Positions 15,508 through 23,404 of a DNA stretch of 64,000 nucleotides are shown here, piece by piece. A model generated the notes under the pieces. That model saw nothing but the letters and a program-made list of their open reading frames with translations, ran no database searches and was not told where the DNA came from. The position numbers were made by a program, and so were the translations under genes. This DNA comes from Falsiroseomonas tokyonensis (GTDB lineage: Bacteria > Pseudomonadota > Alphaproteobacteria > Acetobacterales > Acetobacteraceae). Each line of letters begins with the position of its first letter. Position 1 is the stretch's first letter. The stretch is taken from NCBI RefSeq assembly GCF_019024325.1, contig NZ_JAFNJS010000011.1, positions 1-64,000 on the forward strand, read 5' to 3'.

Positions 15508-16497
15508 ATGACGAGGACCGGCGACAATCGCGCGCGGCTGATCGCGCTCTATACCACCATGTGCCGCATCCGCGCCTTCGAGGAGACCGCGCTGGCCGCC
15601 CACAAGGCCGGCGAGATCCCGGGGCCGCTGCATGTCTCCATCGGCCAGGAAGCGGTGGCCGCCGGCATCTGCCTGAACCTGCGGCGCGACGACCGCATTA
15701 CCTCGAACCACCGCGGCCATGGCCATGCTTTGGCCAAGGGCGCGGGTGTCTCGGGCATGATGGAGGAGCTGTTCGGCCGCGCCGGCGGGCATTGCCGCGG
15801 CAAGGGCGGGTCCATGCATATCGCGGATTTCAGCGTCGGCATGCTGGGCGCGAATGGCGTGGTGGCGGGCGGCATTCCCATCGCGGTGGGCGCGGCGCAG
15901 GGGCTGAAGATGATGGGGTCCGACGCCATCGTCGCCTGCTTCTTCGGCGATGGCGCGATCAACCGCGGGCCCTTCCTGGAAGGGCTGAACTGGGCGGCGC
16001 TGTATCGCCTGCCGGTGCTTTTTGTCTGTGAGGACAATGGCGTGGCCGCCTTCACCGCGACCGCCAGCGTCACCGCCGGGCCGGGCGTCGCGGCGCGGGC
16101 CGAATCACTCGGCGTGCCCTGCCTCAGCGTGGATGGGAACAATGCGGCGGCGGTGGATGCCGCGGCCTCTCGCCTGGTGGCGGAAATTCGCGGCGGCGGC
16201 GGGCCGCAGCTGCTGCATGCCACCACCTATCGCATCACCGGCCATACCAGCAGCGACCCCGCCGCCTGGCGCGACCCGACGGATGTGGAAGCCGCGCGGG
16301 CGGCGGAGCCGATCGGCCGGCTGCGCGCGCGGTTGGCGGAGGAGGGTGTCTCGCTCGCCGAGCTCGACGCGCTTCTCGGCGATGCGCAGGCCGAAATGTC
16401 GGCCGCCCGCGCGGCCGCGCTGACCGCGCCCTGGCCGGACCCGGCCGTCGCCTGGGAAGACGTGCAGGATTCGGGCGCCGTGCAGGGAGCCGCTTGA
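15508..16497 (+). CDS. 2-oxo-acid dehydrogenase E1 component, alpha subunit
   Basis: A 329-residue TPP-binding alpha subunit of the pyruvate/acetoin dehydrogenase type. Landmarks: RIRAFEETALAAHKAGEIPGPLHVSIGQEAVAAG, SNHRGHGHALAKG, CRGKGGSMHIAD, GANGVVAGGIPIAVGAA and the Mg-TPP motif GDGAINRGPFLEGLNWAALYRLPVLFVCEDN. The C-terminal RITGHTSSDP phosphorylation-loop region is conserved. GGGGA precedes the ATG. It is one base from the beta gene. No E2 or E3 gene is in the window, so it may be an acetoin or branched 2-oxo-acid type that borrows partners. Confidence 0.92.
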   Translation: MTRTGDNRARLIALYTTMCRIRAFEETALAAHKAGEIPGPLHVSIGQEAVAAGICLNLRRDDRITSNHRGHGHALAKGAGVSGMMEELFGRAGGHCRGKGGSMHIADFSVGMLGANGVVAGGIPIAVGAAQGLKMMGSDAIVACFFGDGAINRGPFLEGLNWAALYRLPVLFVCEDNGVAAFTATASVTAGPGVAARAESLGVPCLSVDGNNAAAVDAAASRLVAEIRGGGGPQLLHATTYRITGHTSSDPAAWRDPTDVEAARAAEPIGRLRARLAEEGVSLAELDALLGDAQAEMSAARAAALTAPWPDPAVAWEDVQDSGAVQGAA

Positions 16498-16498
16498 G

Positions 16499-17473
16499 AT
16501 GGCCGAGATCACCCTGGTGGAAGCCGCCCGCCGCGCCGCGCAGCAGGAAATGCGCCGCGACCCCAGCATCTGGGTGCTGGGCGAGGATGTCGCCCGAGGC
16601 GGCCTGTTCGGCCAGTATCGCGGCTTCCTGGAGGAATTCGGCGAGGGGCGAATCGTCTCCACCCCGATCAGCGAAAGCGTGATCATGGGCGCGGGCCTCG
16701 GCGCCGCACTGGTCGGCACGCGGCCGATCATCGAGATGCGGATCTTCGACTTCGTCATGTGCGCGATGGACGAGCTGGTGAACCAGGTCGCCAAGGTGCG
16801 CTACATGTTCGGCGGCCAGGCGCGCCCGGCGGTGGTGATCCGCATGCCGCACGGCATCTGGCGCAATTCGGCCGCCCAGCATTCGCAGATGCTGGAGAGC
16901 TGGTTCACGCATATCCCCGGCCTGGTGGTGGTGGTGCCCTCCACCCCCGCGGATACCGCCGGCCTGCTGGTCAGCGCGCTGCGCAGCGACGATCCGGTGC
17001 TGTTCTTCGACCCCAAGAACCTGTTTCCCCTGACCGGGGAGGTGCCGGAGGTGATCGCGCCGATCCCCTTCGGCCAGGCGCGCCGGTCGCGCATGGGCGA
17101 TGATCTCACCATCGTCACCTGGTCCGCCATCGTGCCGCAGGTGGAGGAGGCGGCCGCCACCCTGGCCGCACGCGGGATCTCGGCCGATCTCCTGGACCTG
17201 CGCACCCTCTGGCCCTGGGACGAGGAGGCGGTGGTCGCCTCCGTCGCCCGCACGGGCCGGCTGCTGGTGGTGCATGAGGCGGTGACCACCGGCGGCTTCG
17301 GGGCGGAGGTGGTGTCCCGGGTGATCGAGCGGCTGGGGCCGGCGGCGCTGAAGGCGGTGGCGCGCCTCGGCCAGCCGCGGGTCCCGGTGCCCTTCGCGCC
17401 GCCGCTGGAGGATGCGCTGAAGGTGGATGCGGCCAAGGTGGTGGCGGCGGCGGAGGCGCTGGTTCGGGCCTAG
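16499..17473 (+). CDS. 2-oxo-acid dehydrogenase E1 component, beta subunit
   Basis: A 324-residue beta subunit: GEDVARGGLFGQYRGFLEEFG, TPISESVIMGAGLGAALVGTRPIIEM, and the C-terminal domain LLDLRTLWPWDEEAVVASVARTGRLLVVHEA...GGFGAEV. It pairs with the alpha subunit to decarboxylate a 2-oxo acid and pass the acyl group to a lipoyl E2. The ATG lies one base after the alpha stop. The conserved beta-subunit histidine is plausibly in RMPHGIWRNSAAQHSQ. It ends 53 bases before queF. Confidence 0.92.
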   Translation: MAEITLVEAARRAAQQEMRRDPSIWVLGEDVARGGLFGQYRGFLEEFGEGRIVSTPISESVIMGAGLGAALVGTRPIIEMRIFDFVMCAMDELVNQVAKVRYMFGGQARPAVVIRMPHGIWRNSAAQHSQMLESWFTHIPGLVVVVPSTPADTAGLLVSALRSDDPVLFFDPKNLFPLTGEVPEVIAPIPFGQARRSRMGDDLTIVTWSAIVPQVEEAAATLAARGISADLLDLRTLWPWDEEAVVASVARTGRLLVVHEAVTTGGFGAEVVSRVIERLGPAALKAVARLGQPRVPVPFAPPLEDALKVDAAKVVAAAEALVRA

Positions 17474-17526
17474 CAGCCCCCGCGCCTCGCACCTGGGACG
17501 CCCGGCTGCTATAGCGCCGGCCAGAC

Positions 17527-18024
17527 ATGGCCAGCGGAACCCAGGCGGTGACCACACCCTCCATCTCGACCGATACCAGCGGGCTGACCCTGCTCGGGCG
17601 GCAGGCCGGCGCGCCCGACGATCCGGATGCGGCGGTGCTGGAGCGGGTGCCCAACCCGCATCCCGGCACGCGCTACTGCGTGCGCTTCACGGCGCCGGAA
17701 TTCACCTCGCTCTGTCCCATGACCGGCCAGCCGGACTTCGCGCATCTGGTGATCGACTATGTCCCTCGCGACTGGCTGGTGGAGAGCAAGTCGCTGAAGC
17801 TGTACCTGACGGCCTTCCGCAACCACGGCGCCTTCCATGAATCCTGCACCGTGGGAATCGCCAAGCGGCTGATCGACGAGCTGGCGCCGGAATGGCTGCG
17901 GATCGGTGGCTACTGGTACCCGCGCGGCGGCATCCCGATCGACGTCTTTTTCCAAAGCGGCGAGGCCCCTCCCGGCGTCTGGATCCCCGCGCAGGATGTA
18001 CCCGGATACCGTGGCCGCGGCTGA
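17527..18024 (+). CDS. queF: NADPH-dependent preQ0 reductase QueF
   Basis: A 165-residue unimodular QueF that reduces preQ0 to preQ1 in queuosine synthesis. The catalytic cysteine is in [13 protein letters not shown], the QueF motif is ESKSLKLYL, and the substrate glutamate/histidine are in [11 protein letters not shown]. Length is typical of the single-domain type. No preQ1 riboswitch is evident in the 53 bases before it. The end overlaps the queG start by 29 bases. Confidence 0.97.
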   Translation: MASGTQAVTTPSISTDTSGLTLLGRQAGAPDDPDAAVLERVPNPHPGTRYCVRFTAPEFTSLCPMTGQPDFAHLVIDYVPRDWLVESKSLKLYLTAFRNHGAFHESCTVGIAKRLIDELAPEWLRIGGYWYPRGGIPIDVFFQSGEAPPGVWIPAQDVPGYRGRG

Positions 18025-19042
18025 CGACATCCGGGCGGAGGCGCTGCGCCTCGGCTTCGACGCGGTCGGCTTCACCCGCGCCCATCTGGCGCCCGAGGCG
18101 CGGGAGCGGCTCGGCCGCTTCCTGGCGGAGGGTCTGCATGGCGACATGGGCTGGATGGAAACCCGCGCGGAGCAGCGATCCCACCCCCAGGCGCTGTGGC
18201 CGGAGGCGGTCAGCGTGATCTCGCTCGGCCTCAACTACGGGCCGGAACGCGACCCGATGGAAAGCCTCGCCTGGCGCGACCGCGGCACCATCAGCGTCTA
18301 TGCCCGCAACCGGGACTACCACGACATCGTCAAGAAGCGGCTGAAGGCGCTCGGCCAGTTCATGGCCCAGCGCTTCAAGCACCAGCCGCTGAAGGTCTTT
18401 GTGGATACCGCGCCGGTGATGGAGAAGCCGCTGGCGCAGCAGGCGGGGCTGGGCTGGCAGGGCAAGCACACCAACCTGGTTTCCCGCAGCCACGGCTCCT
18501 GGCTGTTCCTCGGCGAGATTTTCACCACGCTCGACCTGGCGCCGGATTCTCCCGAGTGGGACCATTGCGGGTCCTGCCGCGCCTGCCTGGACATCTGTCC
18601 CACAAGTGCCTTCCCGGCGCCCTACCGGCTGGATGCGCGGCGCTGCATTTCCTACCTCACCATCGAGCATCGCGGGCCGATCCCGGAGGATCTGCGCCCG
18701 CTGATGGGCAACCGCATCTACGGCTGCGACGACTGCCTCGCCGTCTGCCCCTGGAACAAATTTTCCCGAGTTCACGCCGAGCCGGGCTTCCTGCCGCGCG
18801 CGGAGCTGAATGCGCCGCGGCTGGCGGAACTGGCCGCGCTGGATGATGCGGCGTTCCGGGAAAAATTCAGCGGCAGCCCGATCAAGCGCATCGGCCGCGA
18901 CCGCTTCGTCCGCAATGTGCTGGTCGCCATCGGCAACTCCGACGACGCGGCGTTGCATCCTGTGGCCCAAAAGCTGTGCGAGGATGCGGATGACACCGTG
19001 GCGGATTGCGCCCGCTGGGCAATACAGAGGCTTGCTGCATGA
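17996..19042 (+). CDS. queG: Epoxyqueuosine reductase QueG
   Basis: A 348-residue cobalamin/iron-sulphur enzyme that makes queuosine in tRNA from epoxyqueuosine. The N-terminal DUF1730 domain ([14 protein letters not shown]...LGDMGWME-like region) and ferredoxin clusters [12 protein letters not shown] and [10 protein letters not shown] are present, with a short C-terminal helical tail. An ATG inside the queF end, in frame and matching the family N-terminus, was chosen over an earlier in-frame start. Overlaps queF upstream and queC downstream (ATGA). Confidence 0.97.
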   Translation: MYPDTVAAADDIRAEALRLGFDAVGFTRAHLAPEARERLGRFLAEGLHGDMGWMETRAEQRSHPQALWPEAVSVISLGLNYGPERDPMESLAWRDRGTISVYARNRDYHDIVKKRLKALGQFMAQRFKHQPLKVFVDTAPVMEKPLAQQAGLGWQGKHTNLVSRSHGSWLFLGEIFTTLDLAPDSPEWDHCGSCRACLDICPTSAFPAPYRLDARRCISYLTIEHRGPIPEDLRPLMGNRIYGCDDCLAVCPWNKFSRVHAEPGFLPRAELNAPRLAELAALDDAAFREKFSGSPIKRIGRDRFVRNVLVAIGNSDDAALHPVAQKLCEDADDTVADCARWAIQRLAA

Positions 19043-19731
19043 GGGATGATTCCGCGCTGGTGCTGTTCAGCGGCGGGCAGGACAGCGCCACCTGCCTGGC
19101 CTGGGCACTCGATCGCTTCGGCCATGTCGAGACGCTCGGCTTCGACTACGGCCAGCGCCATGTGATCGAGCTGCAGACCCGCCAGGCGATGCGCGATGCG
19201 CTGTGCCGCGACGCCGGCTGGGCGGCCAAACTCGGCGAGGACCATGTGCTGGACCTGCGCGCGCTGGGCGGCATCAGCGACACCTCCCTCACCCGCGATG
19301 TCGCCATCGAGATGGAAACCGGCGGCCTGCCCAATACCTTCGTGCCCGGCCGCAACCTGATCTTCCTGACATTCGCCGCTGCGCTGTCCTACCGGCGCGG
19401 CATCAAGAACATCGTCACGGGCGTCTGCGAGACCGACTATTCCGGCTATCCCGATTGCCGCGACGACACCATCAAGGCGCTGCAGGTCGCCATCAACCTG
19501 GGCATGGAGCGGCGCTTCGTGCTGCACACGCCGCTGATGTGGCGCGACAAGGCGGCGACCTGGGAACTGGCCGAGCAACTCGGCGGCCCGACGCTGGTGG
19601 AGGCCATCCGGACCGTGACGCATTCCTGCTACCTCGGCGACCGCACGCCGCATGAATGGGGTGCCGGCTGCGGCACCTGTCCCGCCTGCGAATTGCGCGC
19701 GGCGGGTTGGAGAAAATACCGATGCAACTGA
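19039..19731 (+). CDS. queC: 7-cyano-7-deazaguanine synthase QueC
   Basis: A 230-residue ATP-dependent ligase that turns CDG into preQ0. The PP-loop [14 protein letters not shown] is at residues 10-23, with [21 protein letters not shown] and [16 protein letters not shown]. The zinc-binding cysteines are CYLG...[10 protein letters not shown] near the C-terminus. The ATG overlaps the queG stop by four bases, and the end overlaps the transporter gene by 10. Confidence 0.97.
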   Translation: MRDDSALVLFSGGQDSATCLAWALDRFGHVETLGFDYGQRHVIELQTRQAMRDALCRDAGWAAKLGEDHVLDLRALGGISDTSLTRDVAIEMETGGLPNTFVPGRNLIFLTFAAALSYRRGIKNIVTGVCETDYSGYPDCRDDTIKALQVAINLGMERRFVLHTPLMWRDKAATWELAEQLGGPTLVEAIRTVTHSCYLGDRTPHEWGAGCGTCPACELRAAGWRKYRCN

Positions 19732-20273
19732 CCCTTCGGCAGCAGGGCTTTTTGTTTCTTGCCGGCTTCGCCTTGTGCATTCCCGCCGCCAATTGGCTGA
19801 TCGGCAATGTCGGCACATTCTGCGTGCCGAATGGCCCCTGCCTGATCCCGGTGGCGCCGGGCATCATGGCACCCTCGGGCGTGCTGATGATCGGCCTCGG
19901 GCTGGTGCTGCGGGACCTGGTGCAGCGGCGGCTCGGCGTCGGCTGGGCTTTTGGGGCCATCCTGGCCGGCACGGCGCTTTCCGCGCTGCTGGCGCCGCCC
20001 TCGCTGGTGCTGGCCTCCGCCGTCGCCTTCCTGATCTCGGAAATGGCGGACCTCGCCGTCTATACGCCGCTGCAGCGGCGCGGGCTGGTGCGGGCGGTGC
20101 TGGCGAGCAGCCTGGTGGGGCTGGTGATCGACAGCGCCTTCTTCCTGTTCCTCGCCTTCGGCAACCTGGACCTGCTGCCGGGCCAGGTGCTGGGCAAGCT
20201 GTGGATGGTGCTGGCGGCGCTGCCGCTGGTGCATTGGCTGAGGCGCCGCGACACGGCGATGGGCCTCGCATGA
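19722..20273 (+). CDS. Queuosine-precursor transporter, VUT/YhhQ family
   Basis: A 183-residue membrane protein with about five to six hydrophobic segments. It has the family's features: [37 protein letters not shown], then [23 protein letters not shown] with the conserved acidic ExxD, and [15 protein letters not shown]. The family imports preQ0/preQ1. The ATG at 19722 lies inside the queC end. It suggests the cell both makes and salvages queuosine precursors. Confidence 0.88.
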   Translation: MQLTLRQQGFLFLAGFALCIPAANWLIGNVGTFCVPNGPCLIPVAPGIMAPSGVLMIGLGLVLRDLVQRRLGVGWAFGAILAGTALSALLAPPSLVLASAVAFLISEMADLAVYTPLQRRGLVRAVLASSLVGLVIDSAFFLFLAFGNLDLLPGQVLGKLWMVLAALPLVHWLRRRDTAMGLA

Positions 20274-20923
20274 AGATCCTCCTCATCCGCAATTCCGAGA
20301 CCGCGCCGGAAGGCGCCTTCGGCGAGTGGCTCGCCGCCCAGGGCCATGCGCTGGAGGTGGTGCGCGGCGAGGATGTGACGCACGAGCAGATGCAGGCGGC
20401 GGAGCTGGTGGTGATGTTCGGCTCCCCCCGCGCCGTCTATCAAACGGAAATCCCCTGGATCGCCGCCCAGCGTCCCATGGTCGCGGCGCGGCTGGCGGCC
20501 CGCAAACCCACCATCGGCATCTGCTTCGGCGCGCAGATGATGGCGGCGGCCGCCGGCGGCGAGGTCATGCGCAATCCGGACGGCACCTTCTACCGCGGCT
20601 GGCGCGGCATCGATGAGACGGCGGAGCCCGCCTTCGCCGGCCCCTGGCCGCGCTGGCATGGCGATGTCATCACCCCGCCGCCAGAGGCCGAGGTGATCGC
20701 CCGCGATGCCGGCACCGTGCAGGCCTTCCGGCTGCCCAAGGCCATCGCCGTGCAATTCCACCCGGAGGCGACGCCCGACATCATGCAGAACTGGGCCAGC
20801 CTGTCGCCGCCCGGCGCGGTGGACGAAGCGGCCCTGACCGAGGACAACGCCCGCCTCTTCCCGGCCCGGACCGAGGCGCGGGAGGCGCTCTTCGCCGCGC
20901 TGCTACGGGAAGCCGGCGTGTGA
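20270..20923 (+). CDS. Class I glutamine amidotransferase-like protein
   Basis: A 217-residue protein with the GATase fold: nucleophile cysteine in GICFGAQMMAAAAGG (about residue 84), a histidine in AVQFHPEATPDIM and the downstream glutamate. The N-terminal part (ILLIRNSETAPEGAFGEWLAAQGHALEVV) is typical of stand-alone GMP-synthase-like amidotransferases. Substrate unknown. It overlaps the transporter before it (ATGA) and the acetyltransferase after it (GTGA), so it belongs to the queuosine transcript by position; a link to that pathway is only inferred. Confidence 0.88.
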   Translation: MKILLIRNSETAPEGAFGEWLAAQGHALEVVRGEDVTHEQMQAAELVVMFGSPRAVYQTEIPWIAAQRPMVAARLAARKPTIGICFGAQMMAAAAGGEVMRNPDGTFYRGWRGIDETAEPAFAGPWPRWHGDVITPPPEAEVIARDAGTVQAFRLPKAIAVQFHPEATPDIMQNWASLSPPGAVDEAALTEDNARLFPARTEAREALFAALLREAGV

Positions 20924-21417
20924 TCCCGGTTCTGGAGACGCCGCGCCTGCGGCTGCGGCCGCATGTCGCGGCGGATTTCCCGGCGCTGGCCGCAATCTGG
21001 GCCAATCCGGAGGTGACCCGCCATATCGGCCGCCCCTCCACGGCGGAGGAAAGCTGGGCCCGGATGCTGCGCTATGCCGGGCTCTGGCCGCTCTGTGGCT
21101 TCGGCTATTGGGCGGTGGAGGATCGCGCGACCGGCGCCTATCTGGGCGATGTCGGCTTCGCCGATTTCCACCGGGCGCTCGACCCGCCGATGGACCTGCC
21201 CGAAATCGGCTGGGTGCTCGCCCCCCAGGCCCATGGCCGCGGCGTGGCGACGGAGGCCGCCGGCGCCGCGCTCGCCTGGCTCGCCCGCCCCTGCTTCTGC
21301 ATCATCGCCCCGGCCAATGCCGGGTCGCTGCGCGTCGCGGCCAAGCTCGGATTCCGGGAGCAGGGCCTGGCCGCCTATCGCGACGACCAGGTGATGGTGC
21401 TGGTGCGGGAGGGCTGA
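20920..21417 (+). CDS. GNAT-family N-acetyltransferase
   Basis: A 165-residue RimJ/RimL-type acetyltransferase: ETPRLRLRPHVAADFPALAAIWANPEVTRHIG at the N-terminus, GDVGFADFHR, EIGWVLAPQAHGRGVATEAAGAALAW with the acetyl-CoA loop, and NAGSLRVAAKLGFREQG. Starts at a GTG overlapping the previous stop. Target amine unknown. Its end faces the convergent tctC gene eight bases away. Confidence 0.9.
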   Translation: MIPVLETPRLRLRPHVAADFPALAAIWANPEVTRHIGRPSTAEESWARMLRYAGLWPLCGFGYWAVEDRATGAYLGDVGFADFHRALDPPMDLPEIGWVLAPQAHGRGVATEAAGAALAWLARPCFCIIAPANAGSLRVAAKLGFREQGLAAYRDDQVMVLVREG

Positions 21418-21425
21418 GCCCCCCC

Positions 21426-22388
21426 TCAATCCGGCTGGATATTCGCCGCCCGGACCAGCCCGCCCCAGGTCTCCACCTGGCCCTTGAAGAAGGTGCCGAG
21501 CTCGGCCGGGGAGGACAGCACCAGCCGGGCCTGCTGCGTCTCCGTCATCACCGTGCGCGCCCGTTCCTCGGACAGCGTTTCCTTCAGCGCCGTGTTCATG
21601 CGCGCCACCTGGTCGGCCGGCGTGCCATGCGGGGCGAAGACGGCCCACCAGGCTTCCGCCTCCATATTCGGGAAGCCCGCCTCGGCCGCGGTCTGGGTCT
21701 CGGCCAGGCGGGTCAGCCGCTGCGGGCCGAATTGCAGGATGGGGCGCAGGGACCCGCCGGTGATGTGCGGCAGCAGCAGCGCGGCGCTGCCGATCATCAT
21801 CTCCACATGGCCGGCCACCGCATCATTCACGGCGAGGCCGCCGCTGCGATAGGGCACATGCGTCAGCTGCACGCCGGCCTTCTCACCCACTCGAATCATC
21901 GAGAGATGCCCCAGCGTGCCATTGCCGGTGGAGCCATAGGTGACGCCAGGCCGCGCCTTGGCCGCCGCGACCACGTCGGCGATGCTGCGATAGGGCTTGT
22001 CCGGCCGCGTCGCCACCGCATAGGGCGAGCCGCCGATCAGCATCACCGGGTCCAGGTCCTTCAGCACGTCGAAGGGCGGGTTGCGCAGCAGGGCCGGGAT
22101 GGTGGCGTGGCTGTCGAAGGTCAGCAGCCAGGTCTGCCCATCCGGCCGCGCCTTGGCGACGATATCCGCGCCAATCGAGCCCGCGGCGCCGGAGCGGTTC
22201 TCCACCACCACATTGGCGCCGAGCCGCTGCTGCAGCCCCGGCGAGACCAGCCGCGCCACGGCATCGGTGGATCCACCCGGGCCGAAGGGCACGACGATGC
22301 GGATGGTGGGGGTCTGGGCGCGCAGCAGGCCGGGGGTGGCCAGCAGCCCGGCCATGGCGCCGAGCCCGGCGCGGCGGGTCATTTTCAT
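21426..22388 (-). CDS. TctC/Bug-type tricarboxylate-transporter binding protein
   Basis: A 320-residue periplasmic receptor. Signal peptide MKMTRRAGLGAMAGLLATPGLLRAQ, then IRIVVPFGPGGSTDAVARLVSPGLQQRLGANVVVENRSGAAGSIGADIVAKARPDGQT, the family hallmark. The full two-lobed fold is present (YGSTGNGTLGHLSM, HVPYRSGG). GGGAGG precedes the ATG. It follows the molybdenum-hydroxylase operon on the same strand, so it may deliver that enzyme's substrate. No TctA/TctB membrane genes are in the window. Confidence 0.95.
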   Translation of the reverse strand: MKMTRRAGLGAMAGLLATPGLLRAQTPTIRIVVPFGPGGSTDAVARLVSPGLQQRLGANVVVENRSGAAGSIGADIVAKARPDGQTWLLTFDSHATIPALLRNPPFDVLKDLDPVMLIGGSPYAVATRPDKPYRSIADVVAAAKARPGVTYGSTGNGTLGHLSMIRVGEKAGVQLTHVPYRSGGLAVNDAVAGHVEMMIGSAALLLPHITGGSLRPILQFGPQRLTRLAETQTAAEAGFPNMEAEAWWAVFAPHGTPADQVARMNTALKETLSEERARTVMTETQQARLVLSSPAELGTFFKGQVETWGGLVRAANIQPD

Positions 22389-22447
22389 CCGTTTTTCCTC
22401 CCTTCGGCGGCCGGGCGCGGCCGCCTTTGTGCCAAGGCCGCGCCCGC

Positions 22448-23404
22448 TCAGTCGTCGCGGGTACTGGCCTCGAACAACTCCTCCACCGGAACCGCATGGG
22501 CGGTCAACCCATCGGTGAAGGCGTAGCGGCACATGGCCTCCAGCTCCGCCTTGTTGCGCAGGAAGCCATAGGGCCAGGGATCGCCGCCCATCTGGGCCGT
22601 CTGCGCGGCGGCTTCTGCGGCGATCCAGGGCAGCGAGACGCGCAGCACATTGACCATCGAAAGCTCCGCCACCGCGTGGTTCTTGGCGGCGTTGAAGGCC
22701 TCGAAGACCGCGCGCGGCAGGTCGGGCCGGCCCTCCACCAGGTCGCGGCGGATCGCGATGCAATGCATGATGGGGAAGAAGCCGGTGGCGGCGGCATAGG
22801 CCTGCTCCTCCGCCCGGCTGTCCGGAAACAGGCGGGCGACCGGCGCGGTCTGCTGGGTGAAGCAGGCGGGCGGGCGCGGGCCGATGAAGGCGTCGATCCG
22901 GCCCTCGGCCAGCATCGCCTCCAGCGTCTCGCCGGCGGGGATCACCTGCATGTCGATCTCGGGCGGCAGGCTGAGCGGCGTGCGCTCGCCGGAGGAGCGC
23001 CAGGCGATGGAGGAGACCTCCACCCCATAGTAGCTGCGCAGCATGCCGCGCACCCACATGGCCGCGGTCTGCTGATACTCCGGCACGCCGATCACGCGCC
23101 CCGCCAGGTCCTTCGGCCCCGCAATCCCGCGATCCGTGCGGATATAGATGGCGGAATGCCGAAAAGCGCGGGAGGGGAAGACCGGCACGCCGATATAGCG
23201 GCTGTCGCCCCGCGCGACGGAAAGGATGTGGCTGGCCATCGAGAGTTCGGTGATGTCGTAGCGTGCCTCCCGCATCGCGATGCGGAACAGCTCCTCCGGC
23301 TCCCCGGCGGTGGGCGTCACGTCATAGCCCGCGATCTTGATGCGGCCGTCCAGGATGGGCTGGGTGCGGTCGCTGCGGGTGCAGGCAAGGGTCAGAGAGG
23401 GCAT
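22448..23404 (-). CDS. 4,5-dihydroxyphthalate-decarboxylase-like protein
   Basis: A 318-residue protein without a signal peptide that has the periplasmic-binding-protein fold of the PhtD-like group: LTLACTRSDRTQPILDGRIKIAGYDVTPTAGEPEELFRIAMREARYDITELSMASHI, GVPVFPSRAFRHSAIYIRTD and a C-terminal helical part. Members are annotated as either a decarboxylase or a solute receptor; lack of a signal argues for a cytoplasmic enzyme. Its ATG shares one base with the stop of the molybdenum-hydroxylase large subunit (TGATG), pointing to one pathway. Confidence 0.75.
   Translation of the reverse strand: MPSLTLACTRSDRTQPILDGRIKIAGYDVTPTAGEPEELFRIAMREARYDITELSMASHILSVARGDSRYIGVPVFPSRAFRHSAIYIRTDRGIAGPKDLAGRVIGVPEYQQTAAMWVRGMLRSYYGVEVSSIAWRSSGERTPLSLPPEIDMQVIPAGETLEAMLAEGRIDAFIGPRPPACFTQQTAPVARLFPDSRAEEQAYAAATGFFPIMHCIAIRRDLVEGRPDLPRAVFEAFNAAKNHAVAELSMVNVLRVSLPWIAAEAAAQTAQMGGDPWPYGFLRNKAELEAMCRYAFTDGLTAHAVPVEELFEASTRDD

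Noticed and set aside
17474-17526. preQ1 riboswitch before queF
   Set aside because: Only 53 bases and no preQ1-type hairpin with an A-rich tail.
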